This document shows positions 10,245 through 19,759 of a DNA stretch of 64,000 bases, in pieces (the first letter of the stretch is position 1; every line of letters begins with the position of its first letter). Under the pieces are notes generated by a model, which was not told where the DNA came from, made no database searches, and worked only from the letters and a program-made list of their open reading frames with translations. This DNA comes from Thereva unica (Eukaryota; Arthropoda; Insecta; Diptera; Therevidae): the NCBI GenBank assembly GCA_949987705.1, contig OX465281.1:240519143-240583142 (forward strand), read 5' to 3'. The translations under genes were made by a program, and so were the position numbers.

Positions 10245-11363
10245 GCTGAGCCAAATTTAAAAAATACAAAACAGCCCGAAATCAAATCGCACGTTTATTA
10301 CTCAAAAAGTCAACAGCTTCTGTCCGAAGAGAGCGATGACGCGGATTCACAGCGCAAGAAAGCTCGAAGAAATCAATCGCGAATTAAGTCGATAAGTTGG
10401 AAGAGGTCCGACAAGAAGGCATCATATGAGAAAAATTGCAAATCCAAATCCCCAAATTGGGTTGCACTCCAGCAAACTGAAATTTTGTCAGAGCTCTGTA
10501 GCTATGGTGTACTGTCATCATCAGAATGTCGGCCAGGTACGTCATATTCAGATGTAGTTTTTGGAGCAAAATCGCCTGGCTCCTTACTGAATGGAAAATC
10601 ATTTGTCGAGTATAAAAATAGTTTTGAAGGATCATCACCGTTTGCCCCGGCATTGGGCGACATACAAGAAAGTCAAAAGAAGAAATTAATTAAAATCACC
10701 CCAAGATCGAAGAATAGCTCGAAGGGCTCCGAAACAGAAGAAGCTTTTCCACCGCTTAATTCAAAAAGTGCATTTCTACGCGGCAATAAAATACGATTAA
10801 ATCGTGGAAAACAAAAAGAATCTCCAAGAAAATTGAAAATTCTTCACAGAGAAAATAAAATCAACGAATCAGAAGATGAAGATACTTCAAGTTTATTGGA
10901 ATCTTGCTTTGGTAGCGATCTTGAAGATAATCAAAACGAGGAAGTTATATCAGAAATTGAATGTCCATCAGATGACACGAAGAGCTTAAGCATTCCGTCA
11001 GACAATTCAATTGGACAAGCCAAGTGCAATATTTTCCTTCAGAAACAAAACGGATCCTGTGATAATGGGGACATTTTGCAATATTTAAGTTCTAGCGATA
11101 AAACTGTTCGAAATGCAGCAGATGATGATGAATGGAAGTATAAATATGTACCAATTCTCAATGTTAAATTATTTAATGATTCAAAAGATGAGTTTGGATT
11201 TAGTTATTCCGGTTATGAAAGTCCGAGAAGAAATTTTCTAAAATTTGATAGGGGAGAACAAGTATTCCCGAGGTTTTCTAGACATTTCGATGATTCTCGA
11301 TATTTAGAGTTAGAACGTGAGGCAACACTTGCTTTAGAGAGATCTCTACATTTGGGGTCTTGA
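10245..11363 (+). CDS. Terminal exon of an unrecognised Ser/acidic-rich protein
   Basis: An uninterrupted frame of 372 codons runs from a splice acceptor (ACAG at 10241-10244) to TGA at 11361-11363. There is no suitable ATG near the start, so it is a 3'-terminal exon, not a complete gene. It opens AEPNLKNTKQPEIKSHVYYS and continues with a basic stretch (SQRKKARRNQSRIKSISWKR), which could be a nuclear localisation signal. Long polar segments rich in Ser, Glu, Asp and Lys follow, including SEDEDTSSLLESCFGSDLED. The C-terminal segment is more ordered, with DDDEWKYKYVPILNVKLFN, FGFSYSGYESPRRNF and LEREATLALERSLHLGS. I do not recognise the family. The low-complexity, charged composition suggests a nuclear or scaffold protein (inference). 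The upstream exon may be 3346-3388, which is phase compatible. ATTAAA near 11436 is a weak poly(A) candidate. Codon use is normal, with no stop over more than 1.1 kb in AT-rich sequence, which argues for real coding. Confidence 0.7.
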   Translation, partial: AEPNLKNTKQPEIKSHVYYSKSQQLLSEESDDADSQRKKARRNQSRIKSISWKRSDKKASYEKNCKSKSPNWVALQQTEILSELCSYGVLSSSECRPGTSYSDVVFGAKSPGSLLNGKSFVEYKNSFEGSSPFAPALGDIQESQKKKLIKITPRSKNSSKGSETEEAFPPLNSKSAFLRGNKIRLNRGKQKESPRKLKILHRENKINESEDEDTSSLLESCFGSDLEDNQNEEVISEIECPSDDTKSLSIPSDNSIGQAKCNIFLQKQNGSCDNGDILQYLSSSDKTVRNAADDDEWKYKYVPILNVKLFNDSKDEFGFSYSGYESPRRNFLKFDRGEQVFPRFSRHFDDSRYLELEREATLALERSLHLGS

Positions 11364-11989
11364 TTTTTTTCTTTCGGTTCTGTTCTAATTATTTTATTAC
11401 TTTTTATTTTGTTACTTCAATTAAATTTAATAACGATTAAAATATTGTACTTATTTTGATGATTAAAAAACTAATAGTAGAAAACGTTATTAACTGTTTT
11501 CAATTTCAATCCAGGTCCAGGACATTGGCTTTTGTCAATTAACCATATTGCTCAAAACTTACTTCCTCTGGCAAATATGTAGTTCATTTTCAATATTTAG
11601 TAAAGCAATTTTATTAAAAGATTAGTGAAATACATTTAACGTACCCTGAGCATCTTTACCTTTACCTACCTAATTCTTAGTTAAACCCCTTTTGATAGTT
11701 CAAAGTCAACTAACCGCTGTACCCTTTTCTCTTCTACTTGTGTGGAGCAGTTTTGTACCTCGCAGTTGTCCCTGTAATTTATAGCTGGATTTAGTGAGTC
11801 CAGTATGACAGCGGTTCTGTTAATTGAATTCCAAGCTATTGGAGTGACTGTTCTAAAGAACCGCATTAAGTTTTTTTTGTGGTCGTTCAATCAAGGATGG
11901 CATAAATTCCTTCCAACCTAAACTCCAAACTATAGTTATTTACCTAGCTCTAAAGAACTAATCGAGTTTTTTCTCTGCCTGTTCAATTA
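11364..11989. other. 3' flank of the terminal exon
   Basis: AT-rich sequence after the stop codon. It probably holds the 3' UTR, with only non-canonical poly(A) signals seen. From about 11680 the text begins to resemble decayed LINE sequence. No gene is supported. Confidence 0.4.
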
Positions 11990-12410
11990 AGGTGAATGGG
12001 CGGTGTCAAATATAAACCGCAGACCATGTCTAAATGACCTCTCAGCTTATCCAACACACTTAGGTGATGACAGTACTGTACATTACTCTTACGCTAGCCC
12101 AAGCCAAACGCGTGTCAGACCTGGTATCTGTGATGGTGGACTTATATCTAACTCAATCAACAGACATCAAACTCATTCCGCATTGTAGCCGTAAGAATGA
12201 AGTTGAATTCAATGCTTCCAAAATGAAATACTGTCGTATTTCAATAAAACCGGCAACACTTCGTGGATGGTGTAGAACCAATGGCTGACGCATCCCTTTA
12301 CATCCTACAAGTGACAATAAGGATAGAGCTGCGATAAACCGACCACCTATTCCAAGTCGCCAAACAAGCATCTCAGTCCTTTGGCTTTGTTAGATAATGC
12401 CAGACAAGCG
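11990..12410 (+). mobile_element. LINE-A fragment around the polymerase catalytic region
   Basis: Broken frames contain a remnant of the palm box (DDSTVHYSYA, normally preceded by an aromatic residue and Ala) followed by VEFNASKMKYC, matching the jockey-like LINE-A copies at 32.7, 36.5 and 37.9 kb. Several stops and frame changes make it non-functional. Confidence 0.65.
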
Positions 12411-12630
12411 CGCGCCCCATCTTTAACAAGAAATCAATCCTGAGGCAATCTCTTGCAGATCAGCAATTCTTCCAAACCCGTCGTGTCCTTTGTTCTGTCT
12501 GTACCGCCCAGTACCGCTGAAATGCTTTTGGACCCGACATTCTGGCCACCCGCTGCCTTCTCTAAATACTTTGTTCCCGTACACGTGAACATCGCACTCC
12601 TGGCTCTCGTCAGGTCTCAAATAACTTAAG

Positions 12631-13790
12631 ATGCTAACCTTTTTTTACCAAAACGTAAGAGGAATGAGATCCAAAAACAGGAATTTTGATATAATCGCTT
12701 TTACGGAGACATGGTTATTAAGCTGGTCAGGGTGCAAGCATGGCCTGTCTTGGTATCACGGGAGCTAAAAGCGACTGTGACTACGGAGGCGCTACTACAC
12801 CTTCCTCCGCCACACCTAATGGACGCTCTGGCTGGGGTGCTGCGTCTACGGGACCTATTTTCCAAGCCATTCTGGATCATATATCAATCCTCATGTAACT
12901 GAGCCTAGAGCCAATGATATCATTGTCCGATACTATTTCTGCCACTCTTAACTTTAACAAACCGTTTACGACGATTACTCGCAGTAGGTCAGAGAAGCAA
13001 CATGGCAGGCACCTCTTTAGAGGAAGCACAGCCTTTTGGTATATGGACGATTCCAAAACCGAGGAAGGGGTAGGGTTGGGCTTTGGACAGTCCTGTTGGC
13101 CATTAAATCTCACAGGGTGTCATCAAAGACTGTCTTGGATTGCCTCCTACCTCTGGAAATTCTTCAGCAGGAACATCAATGTCACGCTGATGTCGATTCC
13201 GGGCCACGAATGTCACGAAGGTAATGAATTTGCCGACAGCTTGGCTATAGTAGGGGGACACTCATCACTTATCGGTAGGGAGCCTTTTTACAGCTTAGCA
13301 AGCGGCCACGTAAGAACAGTCATCAAAAATTGGGACAACAAGCTGTTTCTTCAGAGCTGGGCAAGGACCCAGGGGTGCTTGTCAAACTAAAAGATTCATC
13401 CAAATCGATAAAGCTAAGCTGGTAAACTTTTAAGTCTCAGGAAGTGGGAGCCAAAAATATTAACAGAGCTCGTGACTGTTAGCTTAACTACCATCTAAAC
13501 AAAATAGGACTAGTAGCCGATTGTAGCTGTCGGTTCTGCGAGGCATCTCCCGATACTGCTGTGCGACTATGAGACTACAGCGAGGAAGAGATTGAGCCTC
13601 CTCCATCGCGACTTCCCTACTCTCAGGGAAATTTGAAACAGGAACCCTAAATCAGTTTTAGGCTATATTAAAAGCCTTAACTTAGATGGTTTTTAAAGAC
13701 GGGGATGGCATAATGGACTAAATAAGAAATAGGTCGCATTTCCCGCCGAGGCGCTCCTCAGCAAGGAATAGAATCCCAGTATCGCCTTAC
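12631..13790 (+). mobile_element. LINE remnants: endonuclease start, then LINE-E RNase H 3' end
   Basis: At 12631 a frame starts MLTFFYQNVRGMRSKN and continues DIIAFTETW, the N-terminal strand of an apurinic-like endonuclease of the jockey/CR1 type. It breaks after about 30 codons. From about 13040 an RNase H domain is seen: a first-Asp motif (YMDDSKTEEGVGLGF), then TLMSIPGHECHEGNEFADSL, the usual GH..G.NE.AD motif. The 3' flank through 13790 is clearly homologous to 52010-52700, so both are copies of one R1/I-like lineage (LINE-E). Frame changes occur between motifs. Confidence 0.75.
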
Positions 13791-14527
13791 GTTGCTGACG
13801 ACGTTGCTTCATCCTGTGGTTCAGAAGTATTTGCTCTGTCTACCCATACCCACTGTCTTCTGCCCCTAACATTTTTGTGTAGAAGAAATTATACTTTTCA
13901 TCGGACTATTCCTGCCCTAAGATACATACTTACATACATAGACTGCATCCAGTTTTGTTGCCATTTCGTTTGTTTTGTTGCCTCTATTGAAATCGAATAT
14001 GCTATTTTGTCCTCTCCATAACTTGGTTAAAAAACCACGGCGTCAAACTGCTATGTTCTACTACTTCAAACTTTGCACTAAGAATAAGAACAAGATAATA
14101 TTACTACCTGTTTATATTACAAGTTGATGCTCTTCTCCGTCAACCTTCAGTTTATATATTTTTTTAAAAATCGCACTTAATATTTAAAAGGATGATCCAA
14201 TATTTCCAAAAAACCACCATTCGAAGATCATATTAGCAAGAGCAACTAAAATTGGCGTTTCATTCAAATTGGATTTCAGTTCACTTGCCTGTTTTCTTTA
14301 GCGAAGACAAACGTTAAAATTTACCAAAACCTCAAACCAAGTTTTTGTTAATTTTCGAACTGTCACTTTGTAATCTGAACGCCGGTGGATTGCCGGCACC
14401 TAGAAATATATTTTTAGATCAAATAGGTCGACGTTCTGTGTGTATTAATTGTAGTACTCTCAAAATCGTAACAGTTAATAAAACAGTTAATTATATTTTA
14501 TAATAAGAACATAAGCAATTTCTAATT
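13791..14527. other. Intergenic sequence upstream of IF1-2
   Basis: AT-rich, with no recognisable coding or transposon motif. The last part presumably contains the promoter and 5' UTR of IF1-2, but I see no clear TATA box or initiator. Confidence 0.4.
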
Positions 14528-15102
14528 ATGTTTTCTGTTCAAAAAACAACGCGTTTGTTACCAAAATGGATTAGGTGAGTACACTACAAAATTCGGAAAA
14601 CTTTTCTATAGATATTGACCCCTGCAAGGGTAAAAAATTAATAATTCTTTATGGATGTTAATTTTATTGAAGACGTCGATCAAAAGTATTTTGAAATTGA
14701 TTTTACGATTACTTTTAATGCAAGAGCACAATTTTTGAAGGATTGCGTAATAACTTTTCGTTTTCTCATATGAAATTCTCTCGATAGATTTGCTAGAATG
14801 TATAGTCCAACGGGAGGTGGTGTCCAAGGAGAAGCTGGAAGTGGTGCCGGTAAGGGAGGTGGCGGCGGAGGAGCCATTCGTGATGCTGGTGGCTCATTTG
14901 GTAAAATGCAAGTTGCTAATGAGGAAGAATATTTCTATAAAAAGGTAGGATTTTTAAAATTAAGTTTATATCAAATTTACTTTATACGAGAAAATATATT
15001 TTATAGCAACGAGAACAACTGGAGGGATTAAAAGTTGATGATAAACCGGATGGCGGAAAGTCCCAACAAGGTGCCAAAAAGATTGGACAAACAAATATCT
15101 AA
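14528..15102 (+). CDS. ATPIF1: IF1-2: mitochondrial ATPase inhibitor (IF1) paralogue with a non-canonical tail
   Basis: Three exons (14528-14574, 14788-14944, 15007-15102) with GT..AG introns of 213 and 62 bases give 99 aa. Residues 1-16 ([16 protein letters not shown]) are a basic, amphipathic mitochondrial presequence. A Gly-rich arm ([16 protein letters not shown]) follows, then the inhibitory helix start [19 protein letters not shown] and QREQLEGLK after the second intron. These are the hallmark segments of IF1, which binds the alpha/beta interface of F1-ATPase and blocks ATP hydrolysis when the matrix acidifies. The tail ([21 protein letters not shown]) lacks the His-rich heptad coiled coil that lets canonical IF1 dimerise, so a pH response and dimerisation like those of IF1-4 are not expected (inference). 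The start is chosen by the presequence and by matching exon 1 of IF1-4. AATAAA lies at 15211-15216. Confidence 0.88.
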
Positions 15103-15210
15103 ACAAATTAAACTTTTCCGTTTTTTATGGAAAAAGTTTACATTCAAGACTGCATTAAATCGTAGCTACCTTTAGATTTTTATATTATATTTGTTAGTAT
15201 TTAAAATTGA

Positions 15211-15216
15211 AATAAA
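15211..15216 (+). promoter_or_regulatory. Poly(A) signal AATAAA of IF1-2
   Basis: Canonical hexamer about 110 bases after the IF1-2 stop codon, in an AT-rich 3' UTR with no competing signal closer to the stop. Confidence 0.7.
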
Positions 15217-15344
15217 AATTCATTGTATAAAAATTATATTGTGTAGTCATATAAACCTTGCATTACACTATTTAAAACACCCTTTTTTATACGGCTTTAT
15301 TTTGCTACTTAGATATGTCCTTTGGGTAAAACCAGTTTAAACTT

Positions 15345-15720
15345 CCAACACTTAGCGAGTAAGGCGTCTGGCTAACATCCTAGCGGTCCCGGGCTCGAAT
15401 CCCAGCCAATCCCACGGCCCTTCGCCTTTTCCACTTTCCCACCTACATAACTTTCGTTCTTCTTCTCTCTACATTCCTGATTCCTCCTGTCATAGCCTTC
15501 CTTAGCCCTTCCCCGCCCCGCCAAATCGCATGTCATCTGTTGGTTGATGAGATTCAAATCGTTTCAGGAGGCATAACACTCCAGCGATGCCCCGATGTAA
15601 CAGTCGCGTAGGAATGGTTGAGAGTAGGTGGACTAAAAAATATCGCGGATAAGTTGTGGCAGTTCCTTCCTTCCCGACTAGAGCTACTGTTCGACATTGC
15701 ACTTTGTACCATCTCCTGTC
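15345..15720 (+). mobile_element. Candidate tRNA-derived SINE
   Basis: GGCTCGAATCC at 15392-15402 matches the RNA polymerase III B box of tRNA genes, and TAAGGCGTCTGG about 35 bases upstream is a plausible A box. The flanking bases do not fold into a proper acceptor or T stem, so it is not a tRNA gene. A more GC-rich, unrelated body follows for about 300 bases, the usual SINE layout. The boundaries and the call are tentative. Confidence 0.45.
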
Positions 15721-17400
15721 ATAGTGCGAAAGGTCTGGTACTTTGTGAAGCTAAATAGTGGAATGAGTGCCCAATGGCTCAGAAAAGAGGTTGAGAGATT
15801 CTAAACAATACGCTTCTGGACATAAGAGGCCACAACTAACTTGTAAGCAAAGATACAGAGTTTGGTCAAGTTAGTTTAGTCTGACCTTGCCTGTTGTGCC
15901 TTACGGACATCTGGAGATGGAAGTTAAGGTCTGTCTCAAGCATGCGCGTCAAACTTCAAAATGTGAAGGGACATATTTTGGAAGAAAATTGTAAAATAAA
16001 TATTCCGAGCAATATTTGCGATATTGTGATGACTAACTCAACATCAACAAAATACTTGTGGAGAAACTATCGACTGAACTCATAAGGTACGCATCTGCGG
16101 ATTTGGTAGAGGAGGAAGAAGAAGATGGTGTACATAATTCTCTACCTCATGGTTGACACTCCACCTCCAATTGTGATGTTACATAATCCAAACCATCCAA
16201 AACTTTGATTCCAGACTTCAAGTGAAAACTCTGTCCAAATACGTAATCGAAGAAACTGTCTTCATTCCACGAATTTCTCGCATCACAACTTTAAGTTCAA
16301 GTGCCCAGAAGACCCTGAAAGGGTAAAAATAACCAATAACGAGTTTCTACGGTGAAAGCAGAGGTTTTAGTTTTGTAAAATTTTCACAAATACTTTGTTC
16401 CTTTTGGTAACACGAAATAAACTTTAAGTTATCTTAAAAGCCTGCCCTTTCTCCTTCTATTGCCCGTAAGCATAATAAGCTGGGAAGCCATCCCCACCCT
16501 GCTGCTGCTGCAATAAAAAAACCGGAGACGCAGGAAAATAAAATACATATTAGCTAAACCCGTTCCTATCAAAGCGGATTGATTTTGAGATTGAAGGGAG
16601 TTTTGATTTTTAGGTCCAACTTAAAGAACTAATTGCTGGTTCCCGATAATACCTGTCAAACAACTTTCTTTCAATTATCCTAGAGAGCATTCACAGTAAA
16701 AATTACAACGAATCAGGTCCAGAGGCACAATGAGATCGCCACAGACCATATCCCCTTAACAGCCAAACTTCCAACTTCCTCTATTGCAAAAACAAAACTT
16801 CCTCTATTGCAAAAACAAAATACATAGTTGCAGAATTACATATAAAGCATCCATAATCGGTTTCTACAAAAAATGAAAAAGCGTTTAGAATTTGCTTATG
16901 AAAGGACTACGCCCGCAAAGACTTAGCGTCTCTGTGTACCAGTCATTTCCTTTATTTCTTGGAATCGAATACATACTTTGCATACTTACAAGTGTCAATT
17001 TAGTTATCCCGTTTCCTTTATATTTACATTTGCATACTTTTAGCGGTAATTTGTTATATTCGAAAATTTGTAGATGAAAATTTGAGTATTAAACTACTCA
17101 CCCGCTGCAAGAGCATTTTCCTAGTTAAAATTAAGTTTATTAATTGCTCATTAAAGAAGAACTGTGTACAGGTACAATTCGATCAACGTTTAGGATGAAA
17201 CCTCCATCCATGCGTACTACTACAAAACCGTAAGCGTACCTATATCATTTGTGCTAATTGTTTCTAGGTACACCACATGGCAACGAAATTATATTATTGA
17301 ATTGAGTTTTAATCGTGTGTTTGCCCAAATTGTGAATATACTTAAGCGAGAAAATTTACCCACCCAAGTTTTGCTGGATTATAAATATAAGGCATTCCTC
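15721..17400. other. Non-coding spacer; 23-bp tandem duplication at 16774-16819
   Basis: No gene or transposon protein is recognisable. A 23-base unit (ACTTCCTC, TATTGC, AAAAACAAA) is repeated twice in tandem at 16774-16796 and 16797-16819. The rest is unremarkable AT-rich sequence. Confidence 0.4.
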
Positions 17401-17839
17401 ATGCCGGGTTTTCATTAGTAGAATTAGTGGTAGAGCATACTGGGCGAGTACTAACTATCTTGAGAACTCGCTTAATGAAAACGAAAGTGGTAGAGTAGAG
17501 TACTTGATTACAGTAGAGTAGAGTGGGATAGCACCGTGGTAAAGTTACTCTACTAGTTCTGTCCCCCACCACTGCTTTCCACTCTACTCTACCGCCACTA
17601 TGCTAATGAAAACAGTGTTGAGATAGTCGAGCATACAAGAAATTCTTGGCATTTAAGTATTTAGTGTGCTGTCATTAAAGTTTTAGCGTTTAGCAACTAG
17701 TCACTATTACCTTCTGCACTATACTATTTTCAATTTAAGTGAAAACGGGTACTCTACCAAAATAAGTAGAGTAGAGTTAGCTCGGCTTAAAAGTACGCCA
17801 GTTACTCTACCACTAATTCTACTAATGAAAACCCGGCAT
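17401..17839. repeat. 439-bp inverted-repeat element with internal TAGAG/CTCTA arrays (MITE)
   Basis: The first 35 bases (starting ATGCCGGGTTTTCATTAGTA, ending GTGGTAGAG) are repeated exactly inverted at the right end (17805-17839). Internally the left half contains GTAGAGTAGAG blocks and the right half the complementary CTCTACTCTAC blocks, so the whole element can fold back. No coding capacity. It lies between IF1-2 and IF1-3. An AT dinucleotide at each edge could be part of the repeat or a target duplication. Confidence 0.8.
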
Positions 17840-18000
17840 CACAGATAGAAGCTGGAAAAATGAAAACAAAATTTTTAAAACCTACTGGCCACACACCAAA
17901 CATTCACACCAATTTTAACCATAGACAAACTTTTTTCGAAATGTCTTTTTCTAATTTCGCTAAAGTGACACAAAATTACACAATAATATTTACAAAAACA

Positions 18001-18095
18001 ATTTATTTTTAGAATTAATTTCATATAAATACTAGCGTTTAGTGTCTCTCTGTATAGAAAACAACAATAGTCGTGATTCTGAAGTTTATCATCAA
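18001..18095 (+). pseudogene. Decayed presequence exon of IF1-3 (now probably a non-coding first exon)
   Basis: ATTTATTTTTAGAATT at 18001-18016 and ATAAATA at 18025-18031 occur in the same order upstream of IF1-4 (25604-25619 and 25628-25634). The following bases (GTGTCTCTCTGTATAG then AAAACAAC, from 18042) align with the IF1-2 start ATGTTTTCTGTTCAAA then AAACAAC, but the initiating A is G, there is an insertion, and TAG occurs. A GTGAGT donor follows at 18096, about as far from ATAAATA (64 bases) as the donor in IF1-4 (62 bases). It can therefore still be spliced to the acceptor CTAG at 18181-18184 but no longer encodes a presequence. Confidence 0.65.
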
Positions 18096-18208
18096 GTGAG
18101 TAAAAAGTAGATTTTGTCACACAAATTCCTCCTAGTTAAGTGATATCAAAACATTGCGCAATAATTATTTTTCTACTTTTCTAGAAGAAATTACTAAGGA
18201 TTGTTTAA

Positions 18209-18472
18209 ATGGATTATCAAGGTGCTCAAGGAGAACCAGGAAGTGGTGCAGGTAGAGGTGGCGGAGGCGGTGGTTCCATACGTGACGCCGGAGGCGCTTT
18301 TGGCAAGATGCAAGTAGCTAACGAGGAACAATATTTCAACAAAAAGGTAAATTATCACTTGTATTATAAAAAGAACTTGCATATTAAATTTGTTTTTTTG
18401 TTATAGGAAAAAGAACAGTTGGAAGATCTTAAAACTAAACTGAACGAGGACAAGAGTTCGTCGAAGAAATAA
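18209..18472 (+). CDS. IF1-3: short IF1 paralogue lacking presequence and coiled coil
   Basis: Two coding exons (18209-18346, 18407-18472; 60-base GT..AG intron) give 67 aa. The protein starts [20 protein letters not shown] and has [19 protein letters not shown], then YFNKK and [21 protein letters not shown]. The Gly-rich arm and inhibitory helix are intact and very close to IF1-2, with the same intron position. An in-frame TAA directly precedes the ATG (18206-18208), so no spliced presequence can be added; this ATG corresponds to the internal Met of the R-M-Y-S-P segment of the paralogues. The tail is too short for the dimerising coiled coil. The ORF, splice sites and poly(A) signal (AATAAA at 18606-18611) are preserved, arguing for a functional product, probably outside mitochondria or imported atypically (inference). 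Confidence 0.82.
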
Positions 18473-18605
18473 ATTCGATTCTCTTCCATTTTAGGTTCAG
18501 GAATTTTGTATAAAATATTTATAATTTAATTTTAAATGGTATGCCTATATCATTTGTGTTAATTGTTTCTGTTTATATTAAATATGTTTATTACATATAA
18601 AGTCG

Positions 18606-18611
18606 AATAAA
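18606..18611 (+). promoter_or_regulatory. Poly(A) signal AATAAA of IF1-3
   Basis: Canonical hexamer about 135 bases after the IF1-3 stop codon. Confidence 0.65.
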
Positions 18612-18984
18612 GTTTATTAAACTATTTTTTCAAAAGAGTAGTTTTTCAAACGCGTTCAGCAATTTCGTCATATTCGATTTCGTTTTAGTAATTTCAACAT
18701 GTTCGAATTCATTTCGTCATACTCCATGAATCAACCGTTTTTTACCTTCCTTGTTGTTTTTAGATCTTTTCGATGAAATTTAATCATAGACTCCTAGTAG
18801 GAAATTCGATTCTTCAATCGTAACGCAGTCCAATCGCCATTGTAACTGTACATTTCCTGTCACTTTGATGAATTTTTCGAAGGAAATTGAATGGTAATGT
18901 TGTTATACGAAAGTTGTTTGTCTGTAAATAAAATAAATATGTACAACATAAGCATTCGACCATCGTGAATTCGTGAACTGTCAT
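18612..18984. other. AT-rich spacer
   Basis: Contains several related TTCGTCAT / TTTCGA motifs, but no clear repeat unit, gene or transposon terminus can be defined. Confidence 0.35.
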
Positions 18985-19440
18985 CGACTACAATCGAATC
19001 GGTTCAATACAATCGATAATCAGACTATTACTTTTTCGATTTGATATTCGTCCGACTGTTTGATTAGAATCGGAATAGGGGACATAGCCTATTTTTAATA
19101 TGATTGAAACTTGAAACTTAGCTAGCTTTATTTCCTTTTGTGCAATGAATGCTGTACCTAACACGTGGTCTCTCTCTTTGCAGCTATAAAATATGTTATG
19201 TATTCTTCTTTCAAATATTCCTTGTCCAGTCCATCTCATCTCCTGAATGGGCGCTACGTGCGCTCTGTATTTCATCAATTCGGCTAGTAGAATGTTCAAT
19301 TTACCGGGTTAGTATAGTGTTCTTACATTCCATGAAAATAAGTTTAAATCGTTGGTCTTTGTATGTTTGCCGGGTCGTCTCCGCTAAAACTGTCTACTCC
19401 GAGGCCCACCGTAGGTTTCATAGCAAAAGTTAATGCCAGG
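18985..19440 (-). mobile_element. LINE endonuclease fragment, RTE-like
   Basis: Minus-strand frame 19299-18988 reads NILLAELMKYRAHVAPIQEM, then RWTGQGIFERRIHNIFYSC and HVLGTAFI. This is the N-terminal part of a LINE apurinic-like endonuclease, including the E of the QE.RW catalytic strand. The downstream DH motif and the polymerase are absent. Style and orientation agree with LINE-B. Confidence 0.7.
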
Positions 19441-19759
19441 AAGAATTGCTAGCCCTTCGCTGGTAGGCGAGAATATAGCGTCTCACACTCGCTTCTACCG
19501 TCGTTAGTTGATTATCCAGGGGGCACCACGTGAAGGTGACGGTTCGATGTTGCCCCCAGTTCTCATTCCTTATTAATTAATGGTCAGTTGTTTGATATGC
19601 TTATATAACCTTTGCAATTGCTAATCTATAAATGGTAACCCAGTCTATATTGTTCAGGGTTAGGTATCTGTTAATTCCTTTGTTAAGATTTTTATTGTTT
19701 ATATAATTGGTGCAAGTCACCGTCGTTTGTTAATAAATGTTTCTTAATCCTCGGGGGGG

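Noticed and set aside
15354..15410. tRNA gene at the B-box-like GGCTCGAATCC
   Set aside because: The flanking bases do not form a T stem or acceptor stem and there is no anticodon loop in place; a SINE is a better fit.
17401..17839. CRISPR-like or satellite array of TAGAG repeats
   Set aside because: The units are irregular and arranged as complementary halves within terminal inverted repeats, which fits a fold-back transposon and not an array.
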